NCBI GenBank assembly: GCA_964368455.1
Contig: CAYJAZ010000012.1
Span: forward strand, 1-64,000
Origin: CAYJAZ01 sp964368455
GTDB lineage: Bacteria; Desulfobacterota; Desulfovibrionia; Desulfovibrionales; Desulfovibrionaceae
Direction: 5' to 3'
DNA length: 64,000 nucleotides
The notes under the pieces are model-generated. The model saw only the letters and a list, made by a program, of their open reading frames with translations. It was not told the DNA's origin and searched no databases. The position numbers and the translations under genes were made by a program. Of this stretch, positions 44,197-53,282 are shown piece by piece; the first letter of the stretch is position 1, and every line of letters begins with the position of its first letter.

Positions 44197-45900
44197 ATGA
44201 GAAAATACCTCTTAAAAAAAAGAAATATATTTTTATTGTTGATGCTCTTGCTCACTTGTTTCTTAGTTGTACGCTACGAAGCAAATGCTGCAACGAATGT
44301 GCAGTCTGCCTACAATAAATATAAGCTTGAATTAATTGCTTTACAAGACGATGAAAAAAAATCGCAGTTTAGGCATAATTGGCTCCGATTAGCTGATAGA
44401 TTTTTTGAACTTTACGACAATAATAAAAAATGGCCAAACCGCCCTGCTGCTTTATTTAGAGCCGCAGAAGCTTACGATGGCCTTGCAAAAAAATCCTATG
44501 CAAAAATCGATAGGGATAAAGCAATTAAGCTTTATACACAAGTTATAAAAGACTTTCCTTCTTCTGTTTTAGCTGACGATGCATTATATAATTTGGCTGT
44601 TTTATACAATGAACAATTAAGAGATACTGCAAAAGCAAGCTCCTATCTCACTATTGTGACAAAGAAATACAAAAAAGCAGACCATTATGCTAAAGCTAAA
44701 GAATACGCAAAAAATATGGAATCTAGCCTCACAGCATCTATAGACATAGGTGTGGATAAAATTCCAAAAGTTCAAACAAATGACACGATTTATGAAGGCA
44801 TGTTTGCCTATAAGAAAAAGAATTATATTGAATTAAAAGTTGAACTAGATAGTAAAAATAGACAAAGCAAGAGATTTGCTTGGAGTGTAGATTATATTTC
44901 ACCTCAAAAGAAAACTAAATCTCCTGCTCGTCTCGTTCTCACCATGAACCAAACACGTTCTGCACCAAAAATTAGAGGTGGATATAAATACGAATCTATG
45001 GGCTTTGTGTCAAAATTTGTTGTAGATTTTTCAAAAAGAAATGCAACTGTAATCATCATAGATTTCAAAAAATTAGACGCTTATTATGCTTTTTATGATA
45101 AAGAAAACGATTGCATACGCATTCACGTCACAGATAAAGCAAAAAATCTTGAAAAAGGTATAAAAACAAAAGACTTAACCTCAACTTATGCCTTGCCAAA
45201 AGTTGTTATACCACGTGATTTTAGTAAGAAAATAGGTTTTAATGTTCGCACTATTGTCATAGATCCAGGGCATGGCGGTAAAGATCAAGGTTCAGCACAT
45301 AATGGAATTATAGAAAAAGATTTAGTGCTTGAAGTTTCAAAAATGCTTGGCAGCGAATTGAGAAAACTTGGTTATAAAATTGTCTATACAAGAACTGAAG
45401 ACGTTTTTTACACGCTTTCAAGAAGAGCAAAAATTGCAAAACAGAAAAAAGGCGATCTCTTTATCTCCGTACACGCAAATGGAGCCGAAAATAAAAAGCT
45501 AGCCGGAATTGAAACTTATTATCTCGATTATCGCAATGCTGCAAATCACAACAATGCCAATGAAGAATTTTCAAAAGCAAATGTTGATACTATAGTCGAT
45601 GAATTAGCTCTAAAAGTAAGAAAATACGAATCTGAAAGATTAGCTGCCTTTGTGCATAGAGATGCATACGCATCAGCAAGTTCAAAAGGCTATACAGTCA
45701 AAAATGGTGGAACAAAAGGTGCCGCATTTGCTGTCTTGGATAAAACAACTATGCCAGCTATCCTCTTAGAAATTGGCTACCTTTCAAATGCATTAGATAT
45801 AAAAAATCTCAAAAATAAAGGCTACTTAACCTCTGTAGCAAAAGGTGTGGCTAAAGGTATTCATTCCTACGCACAAGACTTGACTTTAGCTAAGAAATAA
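44197..45900 (+). CDS. N-acetylmuramoyl-L-alanine amidase (AMIN + Amidase_3)
   Basis: 567 residues from the ATG at 44197 (GAGGGG just upstream); an earlier ATG at 44113 would put 28 residues before the signal peptide. Signal peptide NIFLLLMLLLTCFLVV to ANA, a TPR-like helical region (about 30-170), an AMIN targeting domain (about 180-300), then the zinc amidase (about 345-567) with IDPGHGGKD, SVHANGAE and the catalytic Glu in LLEIGYLSN. It cleaves peptide stems from peptidoglycan during cell separation, AmiC-like. The added TPR-like segment is unusual for AmiC but occurs in delta-proteobacterial relatives. Confidence 0.94.
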   Translation: MRKYLLKKRNIFLLLMLLLTCFLVVRYEANAATNVQSAYNKYKLELIALQDDEKKSQFRHNWLRLADRFFELYDNNKKWPNRPAALFRAAEAYDGLAKKSYAKIDRDKAIKLYTQVIKDFPSSVLADDALYNLAVLYNEQLRDTAKASSYLTIVTKKYKKADHYAKAKEYAKNMESSLTASIDIGVDKIPKVQTNDTIYEGMFAYKKKNYIELKVELDSKNRQSKRFAWSVDYISPQKKTKSPARLVLTMNQTRSAPKIRGGYKYESMGFVSKFVVDFSKRNATVIIIDFKKLDAYYAFYDKENDCIRIHVTDKAKNLEKGIKTKDLTSTYALPKVVIPRDFSKKIGFNVRTIVIDPGHGGKDQGSAHNGIIEKDLVLEVSKMLGSELRKLGYKIVYTRTEDVFYTLSRRAKIAKQKKGDLFISVHANGAENKKLAGIETYYLDYRNAANHNNANEEFSKANVDTIVDELALKVRKYESERLAAFVHRDAYASASSKGYTVKNGGTKGAAFAVLDKTTMPAILLEIGYLSNALDIKNLKNKGYLTSVAKGVAKGIHSYAQDLTLAKK

Positions 45901-45918
45901 AGATATTCTTAAAAAAAT

Positions 45919-45976
45919 AAAGCACATTTCACAAAAAAAATTCTGAATTTTTCATAATGTGAAATGTGCTTTTTTT
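45919..45976 (+). terminator. Long-stem terminator after the amidase gene
   Basis: A perfect 15 bp stem (AAAGCACATTTCACA / TGTGAAATGTGCTTT) with a 24-base AT-rich loop, ending in TTTTTTT on the plus strand. Confidence 0.8.
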
Positions 45977-46002
45977 ATACTAGAATAAATAAAGAAGAAT
46001 TT

Positions 46003-46554
46003 ATGCAAGAAATAGAAAATAAAATTAATCCAATGGCAGCAAATATCGTCTCCATTGACTTTGAAACAGCAGACTATAAAGCTGATTCAGCTTGTGCTAT
46101 AGGAATGGTGCGATACGAAAATGGTAAGGCTGTAGAATATTTCTCATCGCTTATAAGGCCGCCACGTCAAAATTTTGTGTTCACCTACATACATGGTATT
46201 AAATGGGAAGATGTTGTGCATGAAGACGATTTCGCTGGCATTTGGGAAAGAGCAAGAGATTTCCTAAAAGATGTAGACGCCTTTATAGCACACAATGCCT
46301 CCTTCGATAGAAAAGTATTACATACCTGCTGTATAGCCCATAGGCAAATAATACCGCAAGCCCCCTTTTATTGCACATTAAAAGCCAGTAGAAAATTTCT
46401 CAAACTACCTTCGCATAAACTAAATGCTGTGGCCGAGCATTTCTCCATACCACTACAACACCACGATGCCGCATCAGACGCCTTTGCCGCAGGAGAAATA
46501 TTTCAAAAATTACAGCTTCTTGGACATAATGTATGGGAATGTAAGTGTAAATAA
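46003..46554 (+). CDS. DnaQ-like 3'-5' exonuclease
   Basis: 183 residues from the ATG at 46003 (AAGAAG upstream). DEDDh exonuclease fold: Exo I SIDFETA, Exo II HNASFDRKVL, Exo III HHDAASDAFA. It resembles the epsilon proofreading subunit and stand-alone 'DnaQ-like' nucleases; without a DNA polymerase partner nearby its job cannot be assigned. The end is Cys-rich (WECKCK). Confidence 0.9.
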   Translation: MQEIENKINPMAANIVSIDFETADYKADSACAIGMVRYENGKAVEYFSSLIRPPRQNFVFTYIHGIKWEDVVHEDDFAGIWERARDFLKDVDAFIAHNASFDRKVLHTCCIAHRQIIPQAPFYCTLKASRKFLKLPSHKLNAVAEHFSIPLQHHDAASDAFAAGEIFQKLQLLGHNVWECKCK

Positions 46555-46667
46555 AAGGCAAAAAAATCAAAGAATTTAAATAATCTGCGGCTTGAAAAAA
46601 TATAGTATTAAGTCTATACTATATTTAACTGTTAATAGTTTTTTAATCTATAGATAAAGGAACAGTT

Positions 46668-47237
46668 ATGCCACATTTCAGACAATTAAAACAGGATATT
46701 AGAGCTTATCTAGCTAAGAATGAATTTCAATTTGAAACTTTGCCGCAAGAAATAAAAGAAGTAAGTTTTGAAAAATGGGTGAGTCCACTCTTTGCCTGTC
46801 TGCTAGAAGCCGATCCTATGCCACTCAAAGCATCTAAAATGCTTGCCTATGCAATTGCGCAAATATGCGAAAAAGAAAAAGAGCAAGCACGTATCATCAT
46901 AAGACGTATGATATGGCAAATGAATGAAGAATCAGGAAATATAGGTTGGGGCATTCCCTACGCTTTTGCACAAGCACTCATACATTCAAAAACATTAGCA
47001 AAAGAATATTATAAAATCTTACTTTCCTATATTCTAGAATTAGAAGTCGATAGCAATTATTGCGATTACGCTCCATTGCGTATCTATTGTTTCAACGCAG
47101 CTGAAATGTTGTTAGATGTCTATCCTGAATATATAGAATACGCTTCAAAAGCCTTAATACAAAGTATGCATAAGGATGAGGATGCAATATGTAGAAAAAA
47201 AGCAGAGCAATTAGTTAGAAAATACAAGTTAAATTAA
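46668..47237 (+). CDS. HEAT-like helical protein (DVU0298-type)
   Basis: 189 residues, almost all helical, with HEAT-like repeats (SPLFACLLEADPMPLKASKM, IRRMIWQMNEESGNIGWGIP). The segment NEESGNIGWGIPYAFAQAL resembles the conserved core of a small Desulfovibrio family typified by DVU0298; this is from memory and should be checked. No enzyme motif; a protein-binding scaffold is likely. AAAGG upstream of the ATG. Confidence 0.75.
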   Translation: MPHFRQLKQDIRAYLAKNEFQFETLPQEIKEVSFEKWVSPLFACLLEADPMPLKASKMLAYAIAQICEKEKEQARIIIRRMIWQMNEESGNIGWGIPYAFAQALIHSKTLAKEYYKILLSYILELEVDSNYCDYAPLRIYCFNAAEMLLDVYPEYIEYASKALIQSMHKDEDAICRKKAEQLVRKYKLN

Positions 47238-47317
47238 AAAGCCTTCTAGCAATTTTAAAAGTATTTCAATACAATTAAAAAAGATAGAAAGCTTTATAGC
47301 AAATATAAATAATAGTA

Positions 47318-47731
47318 TTAAGCTATTGTAATTTCAAATGTTAAATCTTCGCCTGCAAGAGGATGGTTAGCATCAAGAAGTATGCTTTCATCACTAATGT
47401 CAACAATAGAAACTTCAAGTTCGCCTTGATCTGTTTCTACAGTAAGTACAAGGCCGATTTCAGGATGAATTGAATCAGGAATTTGATCGCGTTCAACTTC
47501 AAAAACTAAACCTTCTTCGTGTTCGCCATAAGCTTCTTCCGCTGGAATAGTTACACTGAAAATATCGCCTACATCCTTACCTAAAACAGCTCTTTCAAAA
47601 CCTTCAATAACTTGGCCTTCGCCTACTTTAAATGTCAAAGGTCTGTCTTCAGGTGAACGATCAAATTCAATGCCGTCTTCAAAAGTTCCTATATAGTGAA
47701 CTGAAACAATGTCGCCGTGCTTTATAGACAT
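47318..47731 (-). CDS. FKBP-type peptidyl-prolyl isomerase (SlyD-like)
   Basis: 137 residues from the ATG at 47731, which has AAGGAG six bases upstream; an ATG at 47761 lies before that site. SlyD-type FKBP with inserted flap: GDIVSVHYIGTFEDG, FKVGEGQVIEGFERAVLG, then DANHPLAGEDLTFE. The His/Cys-rich metal-binding tail of E. coli SlyD is missing. It is a cytoplasmic prolyl isomerase and chaperone. Confidence 0.95.
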   Translation of the reverse strand: MSIKHGDIVSVHYIGTFEDGIEFDRSPEDRPLTFKVGEGQVIEGFERAVLGKDVGDIFSVTIPAEEAYGEHEEGLVFEVERDQIPDSIHPEIGLVLTVETDQGELEVSIVDISDESILLDANHPLAGEDLTFEITIA

Positions 47732-47830
47732 AATGTCTCCTTTAATGGTATATAAAATCAACTTTCATTACATTAAAATCTTTATACCATAAATACAAAT
47801 AATGGCAATGCTTAAAAAAGGGTAAAAAAA

Positions 47831-48187
47831 ATGGGAAAAAAATCTAGTAATATCTTTTCAATGCTAAGTTTGGCTTCAACAATGGGTTTGCACATGGTGT
47901 CAGGACCAATAGTCGGCGGTTTCATTGGCTGGCTTGTCGATAAATATTTTCCAACCGCACCCTACGGTATCGTCATAGGACTTGTATGCGGTTTCGGGGC
48001 TGGCTACATCAACGTCATGCACGATAACAAAAGACTAAAAAATGAAATCAGAGATATCGAAAATGCAAAGAAAATGCCAAATATAATAGAAGAAAAACCA
48101 AGCGATGAGCATATAGAATACGATATCTTCGGCAATGAAAAAAAAATTGACCTCAAAGAAAATTCAGAGCATAGTGCAAAAAAATAA
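47831..48187 (+). CDS. AtpZ/AtpI-like ATP synthase accessory protein
   Basis: 118 residues with two membrane helices (about 10-35 and 45-65) and the family pattern GPIVGGFIGWLVDKYF and IGLVCGFGAGYINV, then a charged cytoplasmic tail. AtpZ/AtpI proteins help assemble the F-ATPase c-ring or import Mg2+. No other atp gene follows; rnhA begins 19 bases later, so the operon is either split or lies elsewhere. Confidence 0.85.
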   Translation: MGKKSSNIFSMLSLASTMGLHMVSGPIVGGFIGWLVDKYFPTAPYGIVIGLVCGFGAGYINVMHDNKRLKNEIRDIENAKKMPNIIEEKPSDEHIEYDIFGNEKKIDLKENSEHSAKK

Positions 48188-48206
48188 ATCACCGAGTAAA
48201 AATAAA

Positions 48207-48692
48207 ATGGAAAATAATCAGCAAACTCGAAAAAGAGTAAATATATATACAGACGGCTCCTGTCTCAAAAATCCAGGCAAAGGCGGCTACGGCACAATAC
48301 TAGAACTCAACGATTATAAAAAAGAACTAAGCCAAGGATACAAATTAACCACAAATAATCGAATGGAATTACTCGCCGTCATCAAAGGACTACAAGCTCT
48401 CAATCAAGCATGCATTGTAGACGTATACACAGATTCAAAATACGTAGCAGACGCCATAAGCAAGCATTGGCTCACAAATTGGCAGAAAAATGGATGGAAA
48501 ACCGCAAATAAAAAAGATGTCAAAAATAAAGACCTGTGGATAGAATTACACAAAAGTCTCATGAAACACAATGTACACCTACACTGGATCAAAGGGCATG
48601 CAGGACATCCGCAAAATGAAAGATGCGACGAATTAGCCAGAAATGCAGCAAATTCCAGCAACTTACTCGAAGATAATGGTTACGAAGAATAA
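48207..48692 (+). CDS. rnhA: Ribonuclease HI
   Basis: 161 residues from the ATG at 48207. It removes RNA from RNA/DNA hybrids. The four catalytic acids are visible: Asp in NIYTDGSCLKNPGKGGYG, Glu in NRMELLAVIKGL, Asp in YTDSKYVADAI and Asp in NERCDELARNAA, plus the active-site His loop in WIKGHAGHP. The longer frame from 48135 overlaps the AtpZ-like gene and is not needed. A large inverted-repeat element starts about 15 bases after the stop. Confidence 0.95.
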   Translation: MENNQQTRKRVNIYTDGSCLKNPGKGGYGTILELNDYKKELSQGYKLTTNNRMELLAVIKGLQALNQACIVDVYTDSKYVADAISKHWLTNWQKNGWKTANKKDVKNKDLWIELHKSLMKHNVHLHWIKGHAGHPQNERCDELARNAANSSNLLEDNGYEE

Positions 48693-48706
48693 CTTTTTTA
48701 TTTTTT

Positions 48707-49281
48707 TTGTCTCCGACGGCCAAAGGGAATAATTCCCTTTGGAAACCCTAGCATGCAAGATGAGTGCGTAGAGATTTAGCTAAAGAAGAAAATTTTATTT
48801 TTTTATTTGCGAAAAAGTTTTAAAGTTTTAGTGCTTTGCACCAAAACATTAAATACTGTTTCGCTTTAAAATAGGGCTATATCAATTCTAATTGAGACTA
48901 AGCTGCCATTTGTCACTGTGTTCCAAATGTGTGTAGAAAAATTCAATCTTTAAAAAGCATGGATTGCCACGTCGTTACACTCCTCGCAATGACGAGTCTA
49001 GAGCATTTCATTCACAACTTTCGACTTTATTCTTTACACTAACTAAAGAACTCATATTTGGAACGTAGTGACAAATGGCATATTGATTATAATTAAAATT
49101 AATTTCTCACTATTTTAAAGCGAAACAGTATTTAAGGCTAAAATGCAAAGCATTTTAGCCTTAAAACTTTTTCGCAAATAAAAAAAATAAATGAAATTCT
49201 AACTAATACCCTAGGCACTCACCTTGCCTTATTGGGGTTTCCAAAGGGGTTCAACTCCTTTGGCCGCCGGAGGCAAAAAAA
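48707..49281. repeat. Large nested inverted-repeat element, copy B
   Basis: About 575 bp without coding frames, filling the gap between convergent rnhA and kdsD. Same plan as copy A: two inward-facing units around a CGTCATTGCGAGG-type motif (about 48957-49004). The left unit begins with the same ~60 bases as copy A; its long hairpin is GTTTTAGTGC / GCACCAAAAC. The right unit has AAGGCTAAAATGC / GCATTTTAGCCTT. From about 48943 to the right end it appears identical, in inverted orientation, to the left part of copy C. Confidence 0.85.
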
Positions 49282-49298
49282 ACGTCGCAGACATAAAC

Positions 49299-50252
49299 TT
49301 AGCTTGCTCTTAACACATCGTGTATATGCACGATTCCTACTGGTATATCGTTATCGACTACGAAGAGTGCTGTGATTTTCTTGCTATTCATGATTTGCAA
49401 GGCTGCGGCAACGAGTGTATTTGATGGAATGGTGAGTGGAGATATTCCCATGATTTCAGACACTTTTTTTGAAAGGAGTTCTGGGCTCATTTTTCTTCTA
49501 AGATCTCCGTCGGTGATGACACCTATGAGCTTGTTATTTTCAATAACGCCGAGACATCCGAAAGAATATTTAGTCATTGCTATGAGAGCTTCTGACATTA
49601 AGATATCTTTTGTGACGAGCGGCATTTCTTCATTTTTATGCATGATATCGTGCACATGCGATAGTTTTTTGCCTAATGAGCCGCCTGGATGGTAGGTGTT
49701 GAAATCTTGGGCTGTGAAACCGCGTGCATTGAGTAGGGCAAGGGCTAATGCGTCTCCGAGAGCGAGCATGAGTGTGGTTGAAGTTGTTGGTGCGGCACCG
49801 AGTGGGCAGGCTTCTTTTTCATTTGGCAATTGTAGGAGGAAGTTTGCATGCTTTGCTAGTGGTGATTCTGCATTTTCTGTGATTGCAATGAGTGGCAGAT
49901 TATAGCGCGCACAAAAATGTAATATATCTTGTAATTCTGCGGTATTGCCAGATTTTGATAATGCAATGACGAGATCGTCAGTGGTAAGCATTCCCATATC
50001 GCCGTGACTTGCTTCTGCTGGATGTATGAAGAAAGATGGCGTACCTGTGGAAGCGAGTGTTGCGGCAATTTTCTTTGCTATATGGCCGCTTTTACCCATG
50101 CCTGTGAGTATAACTTTTCCATCGATTCTTAATAATGTAGCTATGACTTGCTCGAATATTTTGCCTAATTCTGAATCAAGATTTTGGGCTAATTTTTCAA
50201 TAGCTTGAGCTTCTTTGATGAGCGTTTCTTTTGCTGTTGAGAGGATGGACAT
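49299..50252 (-). CDS. kdsD: D-arabinose 5-phosphate isomerase (KdsD/KpsF)
   Basis: 317 residues. Ribulose 5-phosphate to arabinose 5-phosphate, first step to Kdo for lipopolysaccharide. SIS domain (about 35-170) with TGMGKSGHIAKKIAATLAST and HPAEASHGDMG, followed by a CBS pair (about 205-317). GutQ and KpsF share this build, but the partner kdsA two bases upstream supports the Kdo role. Confidence 0.95.
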   Translation of the reverse strand: MSILSTAKETLIKEAQAIEKLAQNLDSELGKIFEQVIATLLRIDGKVILTGMGKSGHIAKKIAATLASTGTPSFFIHPAEASHGDMGMLTTDDLVIALSKSGNTAELQDILHFCARYNLPLIAITENAESPLAKHANFLLQLPNEKEACPLGAAPTTSTTLMLALGDALALALLNARGFTAQDFNTYHPGGSLGKKLSHVHDIMHKNEEMPLVTKDILMSEALIAMTKYSFGCLGVIENNKLIGVITDGDLRRKMSPELLSKKVSEIMGISPLTIPSNTLVAAALQIMNSKKITALFVVDNDIPVGIVHIHDVLRAS

Positions 50253-50254
50253 AT

Positions 50255-51094
50255 TTATAAACCTTTGACTAAGATGTCTATTTGCTTGAGTGTTTTTAAG
50301 AGTGCTGGCAAGTTTTCAAAGGCTATCATATTTGGCCCGTCGCAGGGTGCTGTTTCTGGTGTTTTGTGTGTTTCCATGAACAATGCGGCTACGCCATTTG
50401 CAACGGCAGAGCGTGCAAGAGGCGGAACAAATTCTCTTTGTCCTGATGAAGCAGATCCGCCAGCGGATGGCAATTGTACGGAATGAGTAGTGTCGAAGAT
50501 AACAGGTTGTCCTGTTTGTGCCATGATTGGGAAAGAGCGGAAATCTACAACGAGATTATGGTAGCCAAAAGAAGCTCCTCTTTCGCACAGTGCTATATCT
50601 TTATTGCCTGTTGAAAGGGCTTTATTAGCTACATTGAGCATGTCTTGTGGTGCGAGAAATTGTCCTTTTTTGATATTCACGGGCTTCATTGTTTGTGCAA
50701 CAGCTGTGATGAAATCTGTTTGCCTGCATAAAAAAGCTGGTGTTTGCAACATATCCACAACTTTTGCAACGGGCATAGCCTGTGCTTCTGTGTGTATATC
50801 TGTCAAAACAGGCAGGCCAATATGTTCACGTACTTCTGCAAGAATATCAAGCCCTTCTTCCATACTCACACCTCTATAACCTGTGAGAGAAGTTCTATTT
50901 GCTTTATCAAAGGAAGATTTGAAGATAAAGGCTATATCTTCTTTTTCGAAGATTTCACGTAATCTTTTAGCGGACTCTAGAGTGTGTTCGCGGTTTTCAA
51001 TAGCACAAGGGCCAGCGATGAAACACAAAGCTTTATTATTTGCCATTTGAAGTGTTCTTGATTTATCTGGATATTCTATATTTATTGTATGCAT
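50255..51094 (-). CDS. kdsA: Kdo-8-phosphate synthase
   Basis: 279 residues. Arabinose 5-phosphate plus phosphoenolpyruvate to Kdo 8-phosphate. Signatures FIAGPCAIENREHTLE, SFDKANRTS, the CERG motif in IALCERGASFGY, and FDTTHSVQLP. The Cys in the AGPCAIE context points to the usual bacterial form; metal dependence is not judged. It is followed after two bases by kdsD. Confidence 0.96.
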   Translation of the reverse strand: MHTINIEYPDKSRTLQMANNKALCFIAGPCAIENREHTLESAKRLREIFEKEDIAFIFKSSFDKANRTSLTGYRGVSMEEGLDILAEVREHIGLPVLTDIHTEAQAMPVAKVVDMLQTPAFLCRQTDFITAVAQTMKPVNIKKGQFLAPQDMLNVANKALSTGNKDIALCERGASFGYHNLVVDFRSFPIMAQTGQPVIFDTTHSVQLPSAGGSASSGQREFVPPLARSAVANGVAALFMETHKTPETAPCDGPNMIAFENLPALLKTLKQIDILVKGL

Positions 51095-51103
51095 ATTTTT
51101 TCT

Positions 51104-52954
51104 CTATATATGAGTTAGGGTGTTTGTAGTAAAAGCAATGGTAACAATAAGTGCCATAATAAAAGCACCTAAATAAGGGTTTTTTGTATCTTTAAATATA
51201 GCTCTTGTAAAGAGAGCTGAAAGTGGGAGATAAATGGCAATTGGGAAAAGCCAAATACCTATAATATTGAAAGATACTGTGCCAAACATCACTTCAAAAA
51301 GTGCTCTACCATCTGTTAAAAATGTAGTGTATTGTACATATATTAAAAGTATTGCAGACAGGCCATTGACTAAGGCAAGTAAGATGATATTTAATATTTC
51401 AGGTAAACCTTTGATGTAATTGAAACAATTTATAGCAATAGAGTTTATTACATAGAATATTGCGAAGAATGGCAGATACATTGCTATGAGTGGGAATTTA
51501 TCGTTAGTAAAGGCTTTGAGGGGTAAAATCCACAATCTAAAATCTGCTTTGAAGAGGATATCTGCTGTGAAAACAAGGCCATATGCACAGAAAACAACTA
51601 AGATTGAAAGAAGTATTGTTTTGAATAAGGCACTTATATTAATGTCTATTCCTCTTTGAGCGAAACTTGTTTTATTTTTTGAGATAAGCGAGCCAATAAA
51701 GAAGAGGGCAAGAGTGAAAAGAGCACAGAGAACAGACCATGTTCCAATAAAGAAAACAGGTGCTTGCATAAGAAGTGGATGAGAGATACCATCAGCTGTT
51801 AGAGTGCGTGTATAGCTGAAAAGATAAACATAAGACACGGCTGAAAAGACAACAGAAAGAATTAAAGAGGCGTAAAACCACAATTGTGCAGCTAGGCCTT
51901 CTGATTCAAGTGCTGTGACTTCTTGCTTGCTTATGAGCGAAGAAAAGAATGATGTACGAAGCATTATCTTTGTGAAAGACAAGACAAAGAGTGCAAAGCC
52001 AAGCAGGCCAAGTGCGTTGAACATTGCCTTATATTGCCATACTTGATTGTCGGCAGAAAGGGCTTTTGGAGCAGGCATTGCTGTTTGGAAGAATTCAAGT
52101 GTTGCTTGCACAGTATTTTTAGAAAAGTGGTTATATGGATGAATTTCATCTGGGGTGTAGATGATACGTAGGCTTTCAGTTGTATCTATATTTTGAGTGT
52201 AAAAAACAGAAGCTTCTCTAGCTTCAAAAGCTTCATTTTCTGGTGAGAGGCCGAAATTCAAGAAAGATTGAGCAGTGTCTTGGAAGATATATTCTCTTGG
52301 AGGAGTGACACTTTTGTCTGCTTTATAGATTCTAAAGAAAAATTCATCGTATAGAGCGGCAATAATTCCCACATCACGAGAGCCATATTTATTGTAGAAA
52401 TTTTTATTTGCATCATAATAATTAGCGTCATTACCTATAAGAAGCACGGAGGAAATCAGCGGAATTTCTTTTTCATTGTCGATATCAATGGAGAAATTTG
52501 CTGCTCTTGCACCATTTGAATGGCCAGTCACACCGATTTTACTCTTATCAACATAAGGTAAATTGGCAAGTATTTCAACAACATCATACATGCCTGTGCC
52601 TTGTAATGCGATTTCAGAAGTTGGCAATGGATCGGAATTTCCGTGTCCATACATATCTATTGAAGCCACAACATAACCGCGTCTTGCAAGCTCAACATAG
52701 TTTATGTCTTGCATTTCACGATTATTATACCAACCATGCGAAGTGACAATGGCAGGGGCCTTATTGTCTTTTGTGGCATTTTCCGGAATAAAGAGTAAGA
52801 AAGAAAGTTGTCTACCTAATGGCGTTTCTATTCGCATGTCTTTGATTTTTATTGTGTTTACATCTGACTGCACAAGATGTGCTCCAAGCATTGAGATAAA
52901 ACAAAGCATGAGTGCTGTTACAAAGCAGATTTTTATACTTTTCTTTACTTGCAT
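51104..52954 (-). CDS. Alpha/beta hydrolase fused to a polytopic membrane domain
   Basis: 616 residues. One N-terminal membrane helix (about 7-26), an extracytoplasmic alpha/beta hydrolase of the dienelactone/prolyl-peptidase type (about 35-290) with oxyanion segment TSHGWYNN, nucleophile elbow GVTGHSNGA (Ser) and a candidate His in DEIHPYNHF, then about eight membrane helices (300-616). AAGGA precedes the ATG. Membrane fusions of this kind occur in Firmicutes and delta-proteobacteria without known substrate. It precedes kdsA by nine bases, so an envelope lipid or glycan substrate is possible. Confidence 0.85.
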   Translation of the reverse strand: MQVKKSIKICFVTALMLCFISMLGAHLVQSDVNTIKIKDMRIETPLGRQLSFLLFIPENATKDNKAPAIVTSHGWYNNREMQDINYVELARRGYVVASIDMYGHGNSDPLPTSEIALQGTGMYDVVEILANLPYVDKSKIGVTGHSNGARAANFSIDIDNEKEIPLISSVLLIGNDANYYDANKNFYNKYGSRDVGIIAALYDEFFFRIYKADKSVTPPREYIFQDTAQSFLNFGLSPENEAFEAREASVFYTQNIDTTESLRIIYTPDEIHPYNHFSKNTVQATLEFFQTAMPAPKALSADNQVWQYKAMFNALGLLGFALFVLSFTKIMLRTSFFSSLISKQEVTALESEGLAAQLWFYASLILSVVFSAVSYVYLFSYTRTLTADGISHPLLMQAPVFFIGTWSVLCALFTLALFFIGSLISKNKTSFAQRGIDINISALFKTILLSILVVFCAYGLVFTADILFKADFRLWILPLKAFTNDKFPLIAMYLPFFAIFYVINSIAINCFNYIKGLPEILNIILLALVNGLSAILLIYVQYTTFLTDGRALFEVMFGTVSFNIIGIWLFPIAIYLPLSALFTRAIFKDTKNPYLGAFIMALIVTIAFTTNTLTHI

Positions 52955-53282
52955 TTTTTATTCCTTTTAGACAATTTGTTTTTGCACATATGTACAAAAA
53001 ATATGAAATAAAATTAATGTGAAAATGTAAAAATGTCAATTTTTTCACGTAAAAACTTTCTATGATAAAAGACTTTAGGATAAAATATTTAAAATAAATA
53101 AGATAAAAACATCTAAGTCATTGAAATTATATACTATAGAAATATAAAACTTATCTTGTATAAAGAGTGGAAAATATGTTATTGAATAATGAGAAAGTGA
53201 AATGTACACGCATTTCTTTTTTGTGCAAAAAAAAATTGAATTAAATTAATCTAAGTTAAACTAAATCAAACAAGGGATGTCT
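52955..53282. other. Divergent gap between the hydrolase gene and gcvT
   Basis: AT-rich, no coding frame. It holds the two promoters. I looked for a glycine riboswitch ahead of gcvT and saw neither the conserved core nor a tandem arrangement. Confidence 0.55.

Noticed and set aside
52955..53282. Glycine riboswitch ahead of gcvT
   Set aside because: The conserved aptamer core and tandem layout are not visible.
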